A stretch of DNA of 64,000 bases from Hyaloperonospora brassicae (taxonomy: Eukaryota > Oomycota > Peronosporomycetes > Peronosporales > Peronosporaceae), in contig CANTFL010001432.1 of the NCBI GenBank assembly GCA_947650285.1, positions 1 to 64,000 of the forward strand, given 5' to 3'. The position numbers were made by a program, and so were the translations under genes. Under the pieces are notes generated by a model, which saw only the letters and a program-made list of their open reading frames with translations, was not told the origin of the DNA and searched no databases. Every line of letters begins with the position of its first letter. Position 1 is the first letter of the stretch. Shown here one piece after another: positions 23,521-37,057 of the stretch.

Positions 23521-24229
23521 TTGTTAATGGTTGGTCGATCTAAAAAAAGTCGAGAGGCTATATAGCCCTTATAGTAACGAGAAAAGACACTTATGCACTC
23601 AAAAGTAAACGATTTTATAATCCAATGTTGTCTAAGCAAAGGCTAAACCTTTGAATAAGCCCTTTTCGTTTATAAGGATGGATCACCCCGTGTCGCCTTG
23701 TACTGTCGAGATTTAGTCTTCACCCTATCTTATCTGGTGACCCACGCTAGGTTACGTTGACCTATCATGCCCAGCTTAAATGCACGAGATCGCGCACGTG
23801 GATCGTGTCACCGATGATCTCATCAAATATGATCGCGCTGAACAAGATCGCAGTATGTGGTGCACCTCATTGTGTGGCTCTTATATACATTGATACTAAA
23901 ACTATAGTCGCAGAGCAATCTGCTGTCCACATTTTCGATCCACTTATCGAGTATTCAAATTATTATGCATAGGCTTGTGGCCTGGCCAAGTTACACGGCG
24001 CAGACGTGTCTCAGTCAGCGTGGGACATTTTTTGATACGGTTTTGAAAGCAAACTTAAAATACTGTTTGAACGCATACATAATAAGGAACTTTCAGCAAA
24101 CACGCAATCCTTTCTTAACTACAATCGGAAAAGGTCGAGTGAAGCGCAAAACAAATATGCAGTAAAGACCGAAGACATTTAATTGTTTGATATGTTTTTC
24201 GCATTTATCAAGACTTTAATTTAAAACAT

Positions 24230-25020
24230 TGGAAGAAGTTCAGGTTTAATAACATTTGCTACATCCTTCTGTTTACCTTCATTATCAGTCATTGCGTCAC
24301 GCACATGTCTTAAAATATTCAATCGCGAGGCGAGAAACGCGCTAACCTGTTTATGTATAGTATCAGGTATGACTTTAGCTAGCCGATCAGCAAGTTCTCT
24401 ATCAGCAGCCCTGGACCACGCATTAGTAACGTGTACGTGCGAGATTGTGTGAGGCCATTTCTTCAGACCGGGGCATAGCCGGTAAAAACCGGCTCTTTAA
24501 AAGACTGCTCAACAGCATGGATATTTGCAATGCAACGCCTAGGTGTTAAGCGCACTCACTGCGCAGGACATTCCGATGATGTAATGAGCGCGCTTCGTTT
24601 GAGCATTGGTCTACGGATGGCGCATGGTGGAAATGTTCAATCTAGTGCAGAGCTCTCGAAAGACCGACTTCCAATATGACTTGATAAAATGAGGAGCTTA
24701 GACAGGAACAAGTACCGCTGACAAACCGTACTGACGCAACGCGCGTTATAAGTGCAGCTGAGCAGTACCTTTGCCATGCGTAGAAGCCCCTACGTCCACT
24801 AAGCAAAATATATTTCTAAATGGTTAACAGTGACTGAAACGCCGTTGTTGCCATCAGATTCTCTCAGTAGGCCAAATACAAACCAATTTCTATTATAGTT
24901 GCATCACACAGCGGGTACGAGCAAATTGCCAGCAATGCAGCCGCATGTACCGGGTTATTGACTCGTTGACACGCCTCATAGGTGCGAAGTTAGGTGCTGA
25001 CGGATGTAAAGGATATTAAT
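24230..25020 (-). pseudogene. E5: minus-strand integrase fragment
   Basis: The clearest frame (about 24410-24240) reads WSRAADRELADRLAKVIPDT, then HKQVSAFLASRLNILRHVRD and AMTDNEGKQKD. This matches the E1 integrase C-terminal region at 5570-5700 (DRLADISPATV, FLATRLNVLRHVRDAL). Further upstream on the minus strand, about 24890-24820, VFGLLRESDGNNGVSV matches the start of the catalytic core (FGLPKDSYGNTGIVV in E1). The blocks between are scrambled by frameshifts. No LTR or RT was found for it. Confidence 0.65.
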
Positions 25021-25458
25021 CACAAATAACACTGGACAACTGACTACATTGCCTCGAAGTTTAAAAATTTACGTCCATGCTTGATTTTAAGCAATGCCAA
25101 CGTGGCAGAAACCTAATATGTGACTTTCCTGGTTAGGTATAATGAGGACGATAACGATCAGTATTACCGGCTTATAGCAGAAGTAGCCTAAAATCACCAT
25201 TGATTGTATAAATACATACTGGAAGAGCTTAAAATTTTCAAAGCAACTGACGGCATAAAGCCAACACAATCGATAATACAATGAGCCAAATATTATTATA
25301 CCGGTTTTCTTGTAGATGTATATTCTAGAAACAAAATAATAGATTTGAGGCGATATTTGATTAATTTTAGAAAGGAATAAGATTCTCACGAGAGATTAGT
25401 GATACTTTTGCAACTTAGAATGTTGGGATTATTAACGGTGACCGAAGCCATTGAGTCC

Positions 25459-25481
25459 AAAAAAGGACTTATTTGACCGCT
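25459..25481 (+). repeat. 23-nt direct repeat, copy 1
   Basis: AAAAAAGGACTTAT, then T, then TGACCGCT. The same 23 bases with one change (C for T) occur at 33966-33988, about 8.5 kb away in the same orientation. Confidence 0.6.
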
Positions 25482-28400
25482 TTCGAATTTTAAAGCGAGC
25501 CTTCTATGACAACATATTTAACGCTTTGAAAGATTGTATTGACAACGTACCTCAGCTAAATACTAGCTACGCTAAAAGCATTCTTTCAGAATAGGACCTT
25601 CTGATGTTGTCCTTTTTTCGTTCCGATACACAGTGAATAATATTCTTTTGCTTTTTTGTATTAGGAAGAAACGTTCATCTGTCAAAATTTTTAGTATAGT
25701 TGAAAAACTTGTTCAGATCTATTATTGGAGGTTGTTTTGCAAACGTAAATATTCTCTTTCTGTTTTATATGTACTTTTAGATTTTCTGTGAAAACGGTTT
25801 TCACACATATTTAAATAAGTGTAAACGATGCGCGATCTTATACTGCTATTGTCGTCCGGCTATTTTCTCGTCTATAACACAAAGCTGTTGTGGAAAAAGC
25901 GCTGGTCGCATAAAGGATACTTCTAACATGAATTTCATTCTTAAATGAATGAGTTATATCGTTTGAATAATTATAAGTTGGAGTTACTTTTAATTCTGAC
26001 GATCACATTTTCTTGTGTTCAATTTATGTTTGTCTCCTTTGAACGATTTCCAAAAGCGAATATTGATATGACGAAAAGTCGATGGTTGTGGGATGTGTAT
26101 TGTCAAAGGTTTTTGCAATAAAATCTTTTGTTAAGCAGTAATCACGTTGTGGTAATTATACAAATGTTTTGCGCTTCCGAGTGCTAGAAGATACGGGCCA
26201 CTATTTCAAAAAGATAAGTTTCCGGTTAAATTGTAATCATTTGTTATCACGCGATATTAAAATCCTCTTTTCTTTAATTATGTAAATCAACCTAATGAAA
26301 AGTGATAGGTGTCAACGAATCAATCAGCAATAAATCAAATTCTAAAGACGTGTTGTAAATATCGTTCAGTATTAGTCTGAAAGTGAACGATGTATCCTAA
26401 TGTCAAATTTATGCAATAGGGTTTATCGTGCTTTCGACGGCGCCAATTTTGCTTCAAACCCCACCCTAAAATTATTGGTAAACTTATTCACGACATCTTG
26501 ATATTTATTGCAAGCACGTATAATTCACTTCGCGATATCATAGAGTTACATATATCTAATTAATAAATTGCAAATTGGACAGACGAAGCAAATTCTAACT
26601 AGATATAGACTCCTTGGAATATTTATTGCGTCATTGTCGGGTAGTAGCTCTAATTTACAAAAATAGCAATTCGGTGGAATTTTACCAGGCATTTACATTC
26701 GTAAGGGACTTATATATCTTTGACTTGGGGACTGATAAATAAACGGTCGGCTTCAGGACGTCATGCGTGCATATTTTTTATGAAAATATATAGATTCTTT
26801 CTCGATCAAAATAATATTGCAACCTCTAATTTTGTACAAAGGTATATGCTTCAATTTTTTTAGTTGATATCTGACTAGGCTACGAAGCTTCGCAAAATAA
26901 TATAGACGACAAAGCAAAAGACACCAAATTTAGCATCTGATACATAAATGAAGTTTATTTGCAAAGTAGACAATTATAGTATAATATACATACTAATTAT
27001 CTATTGGAAGAGCTTTTCATCAAAACATTTAAACCTTAATTGTTGAAATTGATATTATCTCAATTCGAATCATCTAATTGATTTTAAGCCAGCTTTAAAT
27101 TGATTTTAATGTGCATCAGACATATTATAGATAGAACTTCGACGTAAAACATTAGCCACTTAGCGTCATATCTCGTCTCGTTAAATTGTGCATATATTGA
27201 CAATCACTGTTATCTACATTGATGTGACTGTACATTTTCATGTGTGCAAAAATTACTTGGAGTAATTGTTTGACCAAAGCTGGTAAGCAATTAAATGGTC
27301 TGGTGCCGTACTTAAAGCCGTTTCCTGATAATGTGGTTAACTTGTTTAAGACTATACATAATGTATATAGTAATATATTGTTATCGTGACAATTCATTGA
27401 CTTTGTAATTCATCTCAAGATATGGCTTTTCGGTAATTTCAAAATGTCCATTTCGCGAATATCAATCGTCTTAGCTTAAGCCAATTCCCTGCTCATCAGA
27501 AATATTTAATGTAATATCATTGTAAAATATTAGCCGGACTCAGCTCATACAAAGTTAACATATTAAGTTCTACAGATCGCGGATATTTTTGTATCTTACG
27601 AATCCTTTGCAACGTATGACCCTTAATAACGTCATATCATTTATAAAATACATAATGTAAAAACAATGTTATGTAATATTTTTTTTACATTCTACGTGCA
27701 CGATATATTACAGCTCGAGACTGGCCCGGGATCGGTTCATCGTAGGAATAAGATAGCGATCCGCTTACGGTACGCAAACATTTCGTGATACACGATACAG
27801 TCTCCACGCTAGCTACTAAATCAGACATTTTTTGCAGCAAGTAAACGTATTAATTTATAGGTATATATACAGACATATTGGCTAAATTTACCAGATAGGC
27901 TGAATTTATTACTTGCGTTCACATCGGTTGCGTATGGTACAGCCAGATATACAGCAGGACTTATCAGTTATAGCCATTCAAAAATAATTTTTAGATGTTT
28001 CAGCGACAACAATATTTCGAGATCCCTATATTACCACTTCCATAAGATAAAAGCCGGTGTTTTAGACATTTTAGTCATATCATTTTAATTTAGCGGCCAA
28101 AGATGTAGGTAAACAATTTTACGATGTGCTATTCTAGTGACCAAACGTTCATTTAAAGTCTAATACGTTTTATTTAGGTAAAAAAGGGTGGTTTGTATTA
28201 ACCTGAACACATTTATCATACTTCCGTAATTTAATACTTTAATTTCTCATTCAGTCAAATATATGTATATTATATACTCGTAGCAAATAACCAGACACAA
28301 TTGTGTTCCTATGTGATCATGATGTAAGGATATCTTCCTGCATGACTTGTAGAACTTTGCCATAATGTTTTATTAACATGTCAAGGAGTAATTTAGAACT

Positions 28401-29206
28401 GCACGTGTTATAATATAATATTACAAATAGATTAGTACAACATGTAAATATAAAATTAAGTTGCTTTTTCTTCAATAAGTAGGCCCGTCTTTGGTCTGTG
28501 AGTATGCGCAATTATGATTATTATGATTGTCGTAGATTGTAAATAACAATTTTAAAACTGAGCCATGTTTAAAAAAATAAAAAAATCCTCCATAGTACGT
28601 ATATATGTCTTTGTAGTGAAATGAACCCAAATCATAATGTATATACAAGGAGGTGTTCAATATATCTTATCTATTAATTATATTCTTTAATTCGTCATTA
28701 CATCTATTATTTATTTAACGTCGCACCTGTGTATTTCCCGTGTTCTGTTTCGGCATCTGGTATTGATCGTAAACTGAGATATATTGTAGCCTTTTTTTGT
28801 GATATCACAAATGTCCAATTTAAACAATCAGTATGTTTTTTAAAACAATTAATTATCAGTAAATGACAAACGAGATGTGACGAAATTCGTTTATTTAGGT
28901 ATGATCGCTATGATACTTTTCTACGCGCGTTCGCCCATAAATGATTTTGAATTCGATCGGAAAACCTTTACCTTAATCAGGCAAAAAATACCATATCGAT
29001 AGTGAAACTTATTATAACAGATTTTACGCTATTATGCACTTACATGCTACACATTTTCTGAAGATCGTATCCGACACAGATTTTTGTCTACTATGTTTTA
29101 AGATTGATTTACCTGAATTTACCATATAGTGGGCGCTTTTTAAGAAATTGTTTAATAATGTCGGTAAGGCAAATTCACTCTATTCCGTTTATTCCGAACC
29201 TTAAAG

Positions 29207-29226
29207 ATATATATATATATATATAT
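29207..29226. repeat. (AT)10 microsatellite
   Basis: Ten uninterrupted AT units, followed by GTGTGTAG. Confidence 0.95.
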
Positions 29227-31989
29227 GTGTGTAGTGCTGTGCGGGACGTGAGGTAGAAGTTCAAGCGATTATAAAATAGTAAAGTGTAATAAAATGTATT
29301 ATGTGGTGAACAATCTGTTTAAACAACGACTTTAGATATGGACTATTGTTTCTTGTAAAAGTGATGACTTTACGTTGCTACTACTCCTTGTTGCAAAACA
29401 TTAGTGAATCTGGTTGTCAAGGTGATGCGGGTGTTGCTATGGAAATAAGGTAAGAATCATCGATACCTTAACTATTCAATTTTTATATTGCCCGTACGAT
29501 TGTATTAATTAGACGCCCGTGTGCGTGCAAGTCGCCTACAAACTTATACAAGTTTTCACTCATTATAATTTTAAGACAGTGAAAAAAGTATGCGTGTCAA
29601 ACACACACAAGAAATATGCACTAGAAGCTGTCGACATAATCGGCTGTCACCTACATATAGTACGTCATATACTCCATCCTTCTTTAGTACGCTTAAACCT
29701 ATCAAAAGATTCGATATGAATACGTGGAGCAGAACAACTGAACTTACACAGCTATAATTGTAATCCAAAATATAATGTACACCGAGTCAGCCGGTGTTGT
29801 GTGCATTCACGTATACGTGCGTGTGTCCAGTGAGAAGAACTTTGACGTATACTACCAAGCACTAACGCAAAGAGAAATCTGAATTTTTTGCAAGCTCATA
29901 CTTACCAAAACTAAATTCAGTAAAAAACAATTTAACCGATGCCAAATTGAAATCACAATGTTAACCTACTCATCTTTCAATCACTTACAGCGCGTCGATT
30001 TAAATACGAACGATTCGAGGAGTGGAGTGATCTCTAAATTTGTTAATTCGTTTGATAGGCAATAAAATATGTTGTATATGTACAATCGTTTATATTTAAA
30101 ATCAAATGGAGATGTTCGCAATAGCATATCTCGACTAAAAATGGTGTAATAAGTCGGCGTCTCTAATTCTGTACCTGAATTTAATAGTTTCCACGAGAAT
30201 CATGAAACAAACTAATAGCAAAAGTTAATTTAACTGCAAAGAATGAAACAGCAAAACTTGCATCATCAGACGAGAAAAGCATAATAGTTGCTACAATAAA
30301 ACTAGGTTTTATTAAGATTTGATTAGTAATCATATTGAAATATGTATAGCTCTTGTAATCTGTATAGAATATGAAATATTTAGGTGTTGAAAAACCCATA
30401 AAAAGTTAGAAGTGTTTAAAATTCTTTAAAACTTTAAATAATAATGAAGTAGTCAAGGAGCAATATCAGTATTTCGTATGTATCGATCAAAATGCTTTAA
30501 AAACACTGTAGTGGTATAGGCGCCAATACTTTGCCTTCAAATGCATAAAACTTACAATGCGGGAATGGTGTTTTTCGATTTTGCAGGCTAAGCAACTTTT
30601 ATAGAATGTGTAGTGATGAATGGTCTTATTGTATATCTAGTCGACCATGTCGAATCATAGGCTATGCTTTTGTGCATCATGCCGTCCAGGTCACATAGTG
30701 CTACTGCGTCTTGCTTTCTGTATCGATACCACACGACCGACATTGCTACAATCAGTGGCATCATTTAAAGGTTGTTATAGTATTCCATCAGCATTTCGTG
30801 ATTTTGTGAAACTAAGATATTTTAATGTGCCTGTAAACGCCCGTGACCGCGTGCAATAACACAATACAATATTAAAGAAATTAACATTCTTGTTTCGTAT
30901 ATTGGTAAGTGTCGTCACCTCAATATATGGCGCCTCAAGATTTTGCTCTAGCATCTCACTAAACATTGTGCACCGCCCATTTGAACAAGGCGTCTTCCAT
31001 TTCGTTTAATCAAAATAAATCCGCTGAGATTGCAGCAATACATCACACCAAAAAAGCGATTATGTTAGACGTACGCGTAATGGCACTGTGGCCTTACATA
31101 TAACGATAAACAACACTTTGTATAACGCTTAAGCGTTCGACGCACCAGTGCTTTTTGACGTATACGACTACTTATAAGAATATTTAACGGCTTCTATTTT
31201 AAAAAAAGGAAAATAAGCAGATACACGTAACTGAATGTAGACGAACGTAATCATACTATAATTTGATTGTATATAATATATAAGTTGTGCAATAAAAGGC
31301 TAGCTGATTCGGTGCATTGCATTATATATTCATTGTATGGTCAAAAAACTTTCGGGGTATAAGGGTGCGAATTTTAGTGTTTAGATCGCTGAAGCAGTAT
31401 AAAACTTGTTACGGTATCTAGTGTGGGCAGCTAAAAGGGTTACTCATCTATTATTGTAGACCACAGTATATATTCTGAGCCAATAACTGCCTTATTTCTG
31501 GTAACACTAGACCTAGTAAATACCCATATTTGTGGGATTTTTTTACATTGCCGAAATATGGCACAGTCGTAAAACGATCGGTCTGAATACGACTAGTATT
31601 AACTTCGATATCGATAGCAAATATAATAAAATACCAGAAATTACTTATTTAAAAAAAGACTTGTATTGAAAAAAGGGTATCCACGTAAGAGCAACTGAGT
31701 TGCGTTATCACTCATACGTCCGCTAAAATCCGCTCCGCGCGCCAACACTATTATATTCGCCCAAAAATCGTGCAGTTTGTGGTGCCAGGGTTCAGATTAG
31801 GTACTTAAAGGATTCTGAAATATGGCACGATGTGAGATCGACATTTCTACGAACAAGCAAACACCTTCCAGTACACAAGAACGGAAAGAATATACTCGTG
31901 CATTTTGAATCCCAGACCTGGCCAACCTTAAAAAAAACGTTACCTGAATCATGAGTTATCTTAAACCATTTCTTTCACGACTTATGCTT

Positions 31990-32860
31990 CTTATGGTACT
32001 GGTGTCCCGTCACATTGTGCCCGATGGTCGTTGATGATCATCTACAGCTCATGGAACAATTTAGACTCTTGCCACTCGCCATCCACTACAAGTCCGTACC
32101 GCATCGAATCATTGCCTCATGTGCATACGACACGCCAACCTTGTCCTTCATTATATTCACGGCACGAAATGGTTTAGCAGCCAGTGTAAAGAGTAAAACT
32201 TTGCGATAGTTGGAAAACTTGTTGGACGATCTCGGACCAAACTGCCAAGCACCGAGATCACTCAAACAAAGTTCGTCCAAATTATACTTCCATGTCCACA
32301 CGTGCTTAATATTTTGTATAATCTATGAGCCAAAAGGCTGGCAAAAATGTGATTAATGGTTGAGGAGCTTCCCAATCACTGCTTTGATGTATTGTAACGC
32401 AAATTTTTATTCTGGACTCTCGTTGTGGCCGCCACGGTTGTTTATAAATTGCATCCGCTGATGACCACCTCTGTTTGGGTAGATTCCCCATGTTCTTTAT
32501 AAAACTGGACGAAACATGCTATATCATCCATCATTCTGGTCCGGACCGATAGTCCACGCCTGGGACACCGTCGGGTATTCCAAAAATTCTATCATTTCGA
32601 GATTCATTTTGCTAAATTATAAACGGTGGCTTAAGTCTTGCAAAAGTTTCCGCCGCTCATTTGAGCCACTAAATTCACTCCTTCACCACCTGGGGCAACC
32701 ACAACATATTTCACGTTTTCGGCACTGCGAAATCCTAGAGATTTATCGGTGTCATTATTGACGATAAAACGATTTTCGTCGAATTTTCGAAACATTAGCT
32801 TCATCCATTTTTCCACTTATAAATTGACTTGCAACACGGCCAATATGGCATAAAATTAAT
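31990..32860 (-). pseudogene. pogo-like DDE transposase, broken
   Basis: Read down the minus strand through several frames: SLGFRSAENVKYVVVAPGGE at about 32740-32680, then IPDGVPGVDYRSGPEWWM near 32575-32520, INNRGGHNESPE near 32450-32410, and LCQPFGS-IIQNIK at about 32345-32310. These correspond to the pogo-family blocks IP-DVPGVSYRSGPKGWMD, LF-DNCSGHN (second catalytic Asp, here Asn) and T-LCQPFD--IIQKIK. The C-terminal part at 32301-32086 (GAWQFGPRSSNKFSNYRKVL) is an intact 71-codon frame. Nearby stops and frameshifts make it clearly non-functional. Confidence 0.7.
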
Positions 32861-33965
32861 TTTTTTTAATTTGGAGCTGAACGTCTGGGACTGTCATTAT
32901 TTTGCTAGTCTGAGTGCGAATGACGATGGTATTTTACTATTAAATAGAATGAATACATCTTGGTGTAATGCTCTATTCTAACATTTACGAATTGAGTAGA
33001 TCACGAAAGGCTAAATGAGGTTCACTTTGTGACGTCCTCAGCCCTTTTTAGCCACGATTAGCAATATTATTGGACTTATCTTTAACCCAGCTTTGCGAAG
33101 TCGGTCAACTCGACTATCAAATCCGCATATATCCAGGTGACCCAAGGCTAGTGTTCACAACTCCGACCATCCATTGCTTTCTTCTCCAAGCGACGGCGAG
33201 GGACCCGTTGACTCACGCTGTCAATTGCCTGGGTTTAGACACTTCTGCGACGCTTGTTCGACAAATTGGAGGTTATCGTGTCTCTATCCTTCCACCAACG
33301 AGATGCCTCCATTAAGTTCGACATTTGCTCGCCTCGACATTGATTTAGAAAAATGGGGATCGTGTGCGACGCAACATTACCCTCCCAGTTCTTTTCTGCG
33401 TCGGCAATCAATAAAATACGATGAGGGGTCGGTCAGACTGAGTGATGCCTTTTGTAGACACCGCTTTCCAGTCAACTCTGACCAATCGATATTAGTTCAC
33501 TCATCACCAGGTGAAGTTTGCAGGATCATGTCGTCGTCATTGTCGTCATCGCTTTCGGCATATCTATTCAAAATGCCGACGAAGGGTTCAGTCGACGCTG
33601 TTTTTTTTAAAAACGTGCACGCGGAATAGCGCTTTGATCGTTTTTACTTGCCGGGTTGGTATGACGCCGTAGCCACTCAAAAATTAATTGAACAAGCTTT
33701 TTGGTCAGTCCACATAAATTTGCGTGCTTACACCAATCAGAGTTCCCACACATTTTATGTGGACTACGTCTTATAGGTTTTATTAATATCTCGAGGTTCG
33801 GAATCAGTGTACGCCACACTATCTACCGTAAATAGTGTAGTATCTTTTTAGAAGATCACATTTTATACATGGAATAGAGGGATTCGTTATCCATCACTCA
33901 CTTATTCGTTAACGAACACCCACCCATCAAATTAGGGCCTATGATTGGTTCAAGTGGCATATGAA
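32861..33965. other. Region upstream of the pogo fragment, unassigned
   Basis: A 151-codon plus frame (33174-33629) is Ser-rich and looks like an antisense shadow. The minus strand reads an acidic stretch (YAESDDDNDDDMILQTSPGD) near 33560-33500 that could be the N-terminal part of the pogo protein, but I cannot confirm this. Confidence 0.3.
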
Positions 33966-33988
33966 AAAAAAGGACTTATCTGACCGCT
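33966..33988 (+). repeat. 23-nt direct repeat, copy 2
   Basis: It matches 25459-25481 with one substitution and lies about 450 bp upstream of the recognisable MULE transposase. It might be part of a transposon end or a shared promoter element. Confidence 0.6.
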
Positions 33989-34439
33989 AACAACAACCAC
34001 CTTGGACTTCCATTTTGACCATCTATCATCTCTTTTAACCCATAATGAACAGCCTTGCACCCACTCATCAGCTTGTGTATGCTTTTCTGGGAGAGGCAAG
34101 AGCCGCAATTGCTGCTCATGTGCAGCTAGAATGCTATATTGTAATTATCAAACACACAAGAAGGGTCGGCAATAAAAAGAACGATCATGTAAAAGCTTAA
34201 ATTCTGTTTTATTCCCATTCGAAACGTCCCGATATATCCCCAGATTCTGGACTTCTCCAGCGTATATCATCCAGCCGTAGAACTGGCTGTTTGTTCAAAG
34301 CCAGTGTACGACAATGAGAACATATAAAGTGGCAGGTACAAGTTACCAATAGAGAACATAAAAACGGGCTCTTTGCCCCCATCTCTGCCCATTATTACGG
34401 GCACACTTGACATGGAAAGATCGGCAAGAGTCCTTAACT

Positions 34440-35770
34440 CTTACACGTGCTAGAGTGACAGCTGGCTGCATAGTCACCCTACTGCAGCAGAACCATGATG
34501 CCTTGACCACAGCTCAAAACGTTTACAATCTGATTCATTCAGACCTTACTGGATGCTAGCGGGCCGCTCTCCGCTCACAGCTCTCTTGGACCATTTGAAA
34601 GCAAGTGACGACTTCTATCAGTGTGACCCACAACAGCAGCTTACTCACCTGCTGAAAATCTCCCCATTGGCAAAGGAGTTTTGTCGAGAGTAGAGTTATG
34701 ATTGTGTGTAGCCGATTGACACAACATACAAGACCAACAGATATGGACTCCCTTTCCTCCACATTGTTGGTGTCACAGTAACAAACTATACTCTTACCTT
34801 TGCTTACAGTTTCATGCGAAAAGAGACTTCGGCCGACTACCGGTGGGCAATGAGACATATTAGAAACGTTTTCCAGGCGTATGGACTAGGCACAGCACCT
34901 ACCTTCGTCACTAATCGGAAGCTTGCACTGATGAACGCACTCGCCGAGACGTTTACGAACGAGCATTGCTTGCCATGCCGCTGGCACATCAACAAAAGTA
35001 TTTTGGTCAAGCTGAGGTCAAAATTTGGACGTTAAAGACCTGGGAAGCGTTTAACAAAGCTTGAAACAGACTGGTTGTTGCCACAACCATCTGATAATAT
35101 GAAACGCAATTGGGTAAATGCATTCCATTTTCCCTGTAGCCTCGATACGCTATGTTGAGATGAATTGACTTACGTTTAAAAAGTGATTTGTCGCTGCTTT
35201 AATTCGCAATAAACGGTATTATGGCCACATTATGACATCACGCGTGGATAGTGCCCATGCTGCCAATATATGGATTGCTGTGCCAACCGGTGAGTTGTAT
35301 GATACATCGATCATCTTTTTTCGTTTCTTTTTCTGACAACGCATTTGTTGCAGTTGATCTAGTCTAAGTAAAGTCGGCAGTTAGCCTTGCTGGTGAAGGT
35401 CAGCTTGCTGTTGTTGTGCAGCAAAATGCAAATCAGCGAGCTGTTTTAAACATGCATCTTTGTTCATTGTTCTCACCGGTATAGGGAAAGATTTCGGTAA
35501 TCGGCATGCGTGCTGCGCATCAACAATACCAGCGGCGGCTTGAAGATAATGTTGCTTGTCGAGGCTATGTAGACTTCGACAAACTAATATGAACTGACTG
35601 CGTCAGATTGCTAACTTGTACTGTTAGGCTTGTTGACATATACAATGAGCTACCCTTGTGCCTATGCAGTTCGTCATCGAGTTGTATTACTATCAGTCAA
35701 TAATTCTGGTCAACATTGGTGGCTGGACAGCCACTATTCTTGACGGGTGTCACGTTAATATTTTATTTAG
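34440..35770 (+). pseudogene. MULE (FAR1-like) transposase, broken
   Basis: Blocks in order: VTAGCIVTLLQQNHDALTTA and QNVYNL (about 34458-34530), LLDHLKASDDFYQCDPQQQL (about 34585), then a long clean frame 34715-35035 with IDTTYKTNRYGLPFLHIVGV, FAYSFMRKETSADYRWAMRH and LALMNALAETF, CRWHINKSI. Next comes YYGHIMTSRVDSAHAANIW at about 35218-35275, and a TYTMSYPCAYAVRHR block near 35645. These are the MULE transposase motifs: first Asp in DTTYKTNRYG (D at 34718), a second Asp normally in FVTD but Asn here, and a SWIM-like C..H end. Stops occur before 34715 and after 35034. Confidence 0.85.
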
Positions 35771-37057
35771 TTGAATATCAGACAGAATTGAAGACGATTG
35801 CAGACAAATATGTCGATGACTCAAACCATCGCAAGCGCATTCTCCTTGATTATGTGTGAGCAGTCCCTGAGACCGTTATCCGTGATCCTGTGTGAGTACA
35901 GACACGTGGTCGTCCAACGAGGTACACACAGCGACTACCCCCGTTATAAGAGCATGTGAATTCTGTTTTGGGTGCTATAGTGCGGCTCCGATTATGTCGG
36001 ATATGCCAAGAAAACGTCGAGATACCCGTACCTGTCATCAACCATTACCACCAAAATCAGTGGACCTAAGTTTACCGGTAGTTTTACCGTCAGTAGTAGC
36101 TCTAGAAGTCCACAATTTGGGAATTCGACGAATTGAACCCTCTAATGACAGGTACTTTTCAAACAATAACCCCCCTTTTAGAACTTAGATAATTGGTTTA
36201 TTGGGTAAAACGATAGTATTGTTGTGCAGACACTGGATAGTCAGTTTGTTAAACACGATGAATTATCTCTATTTGAGAAATTGGTGCGTGCGGCAAAGAA
36301 TTCGTATCAAGGGGTACAAGGCTGTTCACTGTGAGTTAAAAGAGATGAAAGGTGGTTAAAATGTTTGTGCAAGGTGGTTGTTGTAAGGGGTCAGGGAAGT
36401 CGTCGAACATTAAGTTTTGGTTCGCTAATTGGACCGATCATTGACCCTAATTTGTTGGTTGGGTGCTGGTAAACGAAAAGGTGAGTGATGAATAACAAAT
36501 CCATAATAACATGCGAACTATTGATACGATTGTATTTATACCGTATCAAGCAATTACACGGATGCAATTTCTTCTATCACTCGAATGATACATCCTACTA
36601 TCAACGTAACCTCTATCCGCAGTCGTCTTTCCATCTCAGCACGCGTTCGCTCGCCAGCACGTGTGTCGCTATCAGTGGTGGGTGGTCGTCGTGACCTACT
36701 TCACGCTCAACAACGACGAGTTGAGCCAAAAGAAAGACGTCGATAAATACAACCGGATGACATTGCAGTAATTTGGACCAGTACTCGGTGACGGTCAGCG
36801 AAGTAGACTATGTCATAATCTACACGCATGTTTCTGGCCGTACCGGCTCGTCGTCTAGTTTTTAGCATTGCGTTGCCCATTTTAATGACGAAATTAGGAG
36901 TTACGCTGGCTCTCTCTACTCTCAAAGTGTAAAATGGTGCGTCGACGCGTTCCTCAATTAGTTCAGCGGAGTTCTGTCGTTACAGTGCAAGGGTAATCTT
37001 GAGTCTGATGCACCACATCGGGAGCTTTGTCTGCATTGACACTCTCCTGTCAGTAGT
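35771..37057. other. No supported gene
   Basis: Frames at 35892-36188 (plus, 98 codons) and 36707-36925 (minus) show no recognised motif. The first begins within about 150 bp of the MULE end and may be element sequence. Confidence 0.35.

Larger units (their letters stand above)
15300..23560 (-). mobile_element. E4: minus-strand Ty3/gypsy element with extra RNase H-like segment, decayed
   Basis: On the minus strand, reading from high to low coordinates, I recognise gag (22314-21607), protease (20577-20389), RT (about 19390-18590), RNase H (18377-18162), a second RNase H-like segment (about 17800-17220) and integrase (about 17130-16600). This is the order of a Ty3/gypsy lineage known from oomycetes. 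The dispersed-repeat copies at about 15300-15830 and 23105-23520 lie just outside, in the same orientation about 8 kb apart, and are probably its LTRs. Every domain has stops or frameshifts, so the copy is old. Confidence 0.7.
25090..31950. other. AT-rich region without recognised genes
   Basis: Base composition becomes strikingly AT-rich, with many A and T runs, and no frame above 100 codons. Frames such as 25087-25389 (minus), 27152-27397 (minus) and 29519-29719 (plus) show no recognisable motif. I see no LTRs or protein remnants. A dinucleotide run lies at 29207-29226. Confidence 0.55.

Noticed and set aside
33174..33629. Plus-strand frame of 151 codons
   Set aside because: Ser-rich, no motif; lies upstream and antisense of the pogo remnant, so probably a shadow.
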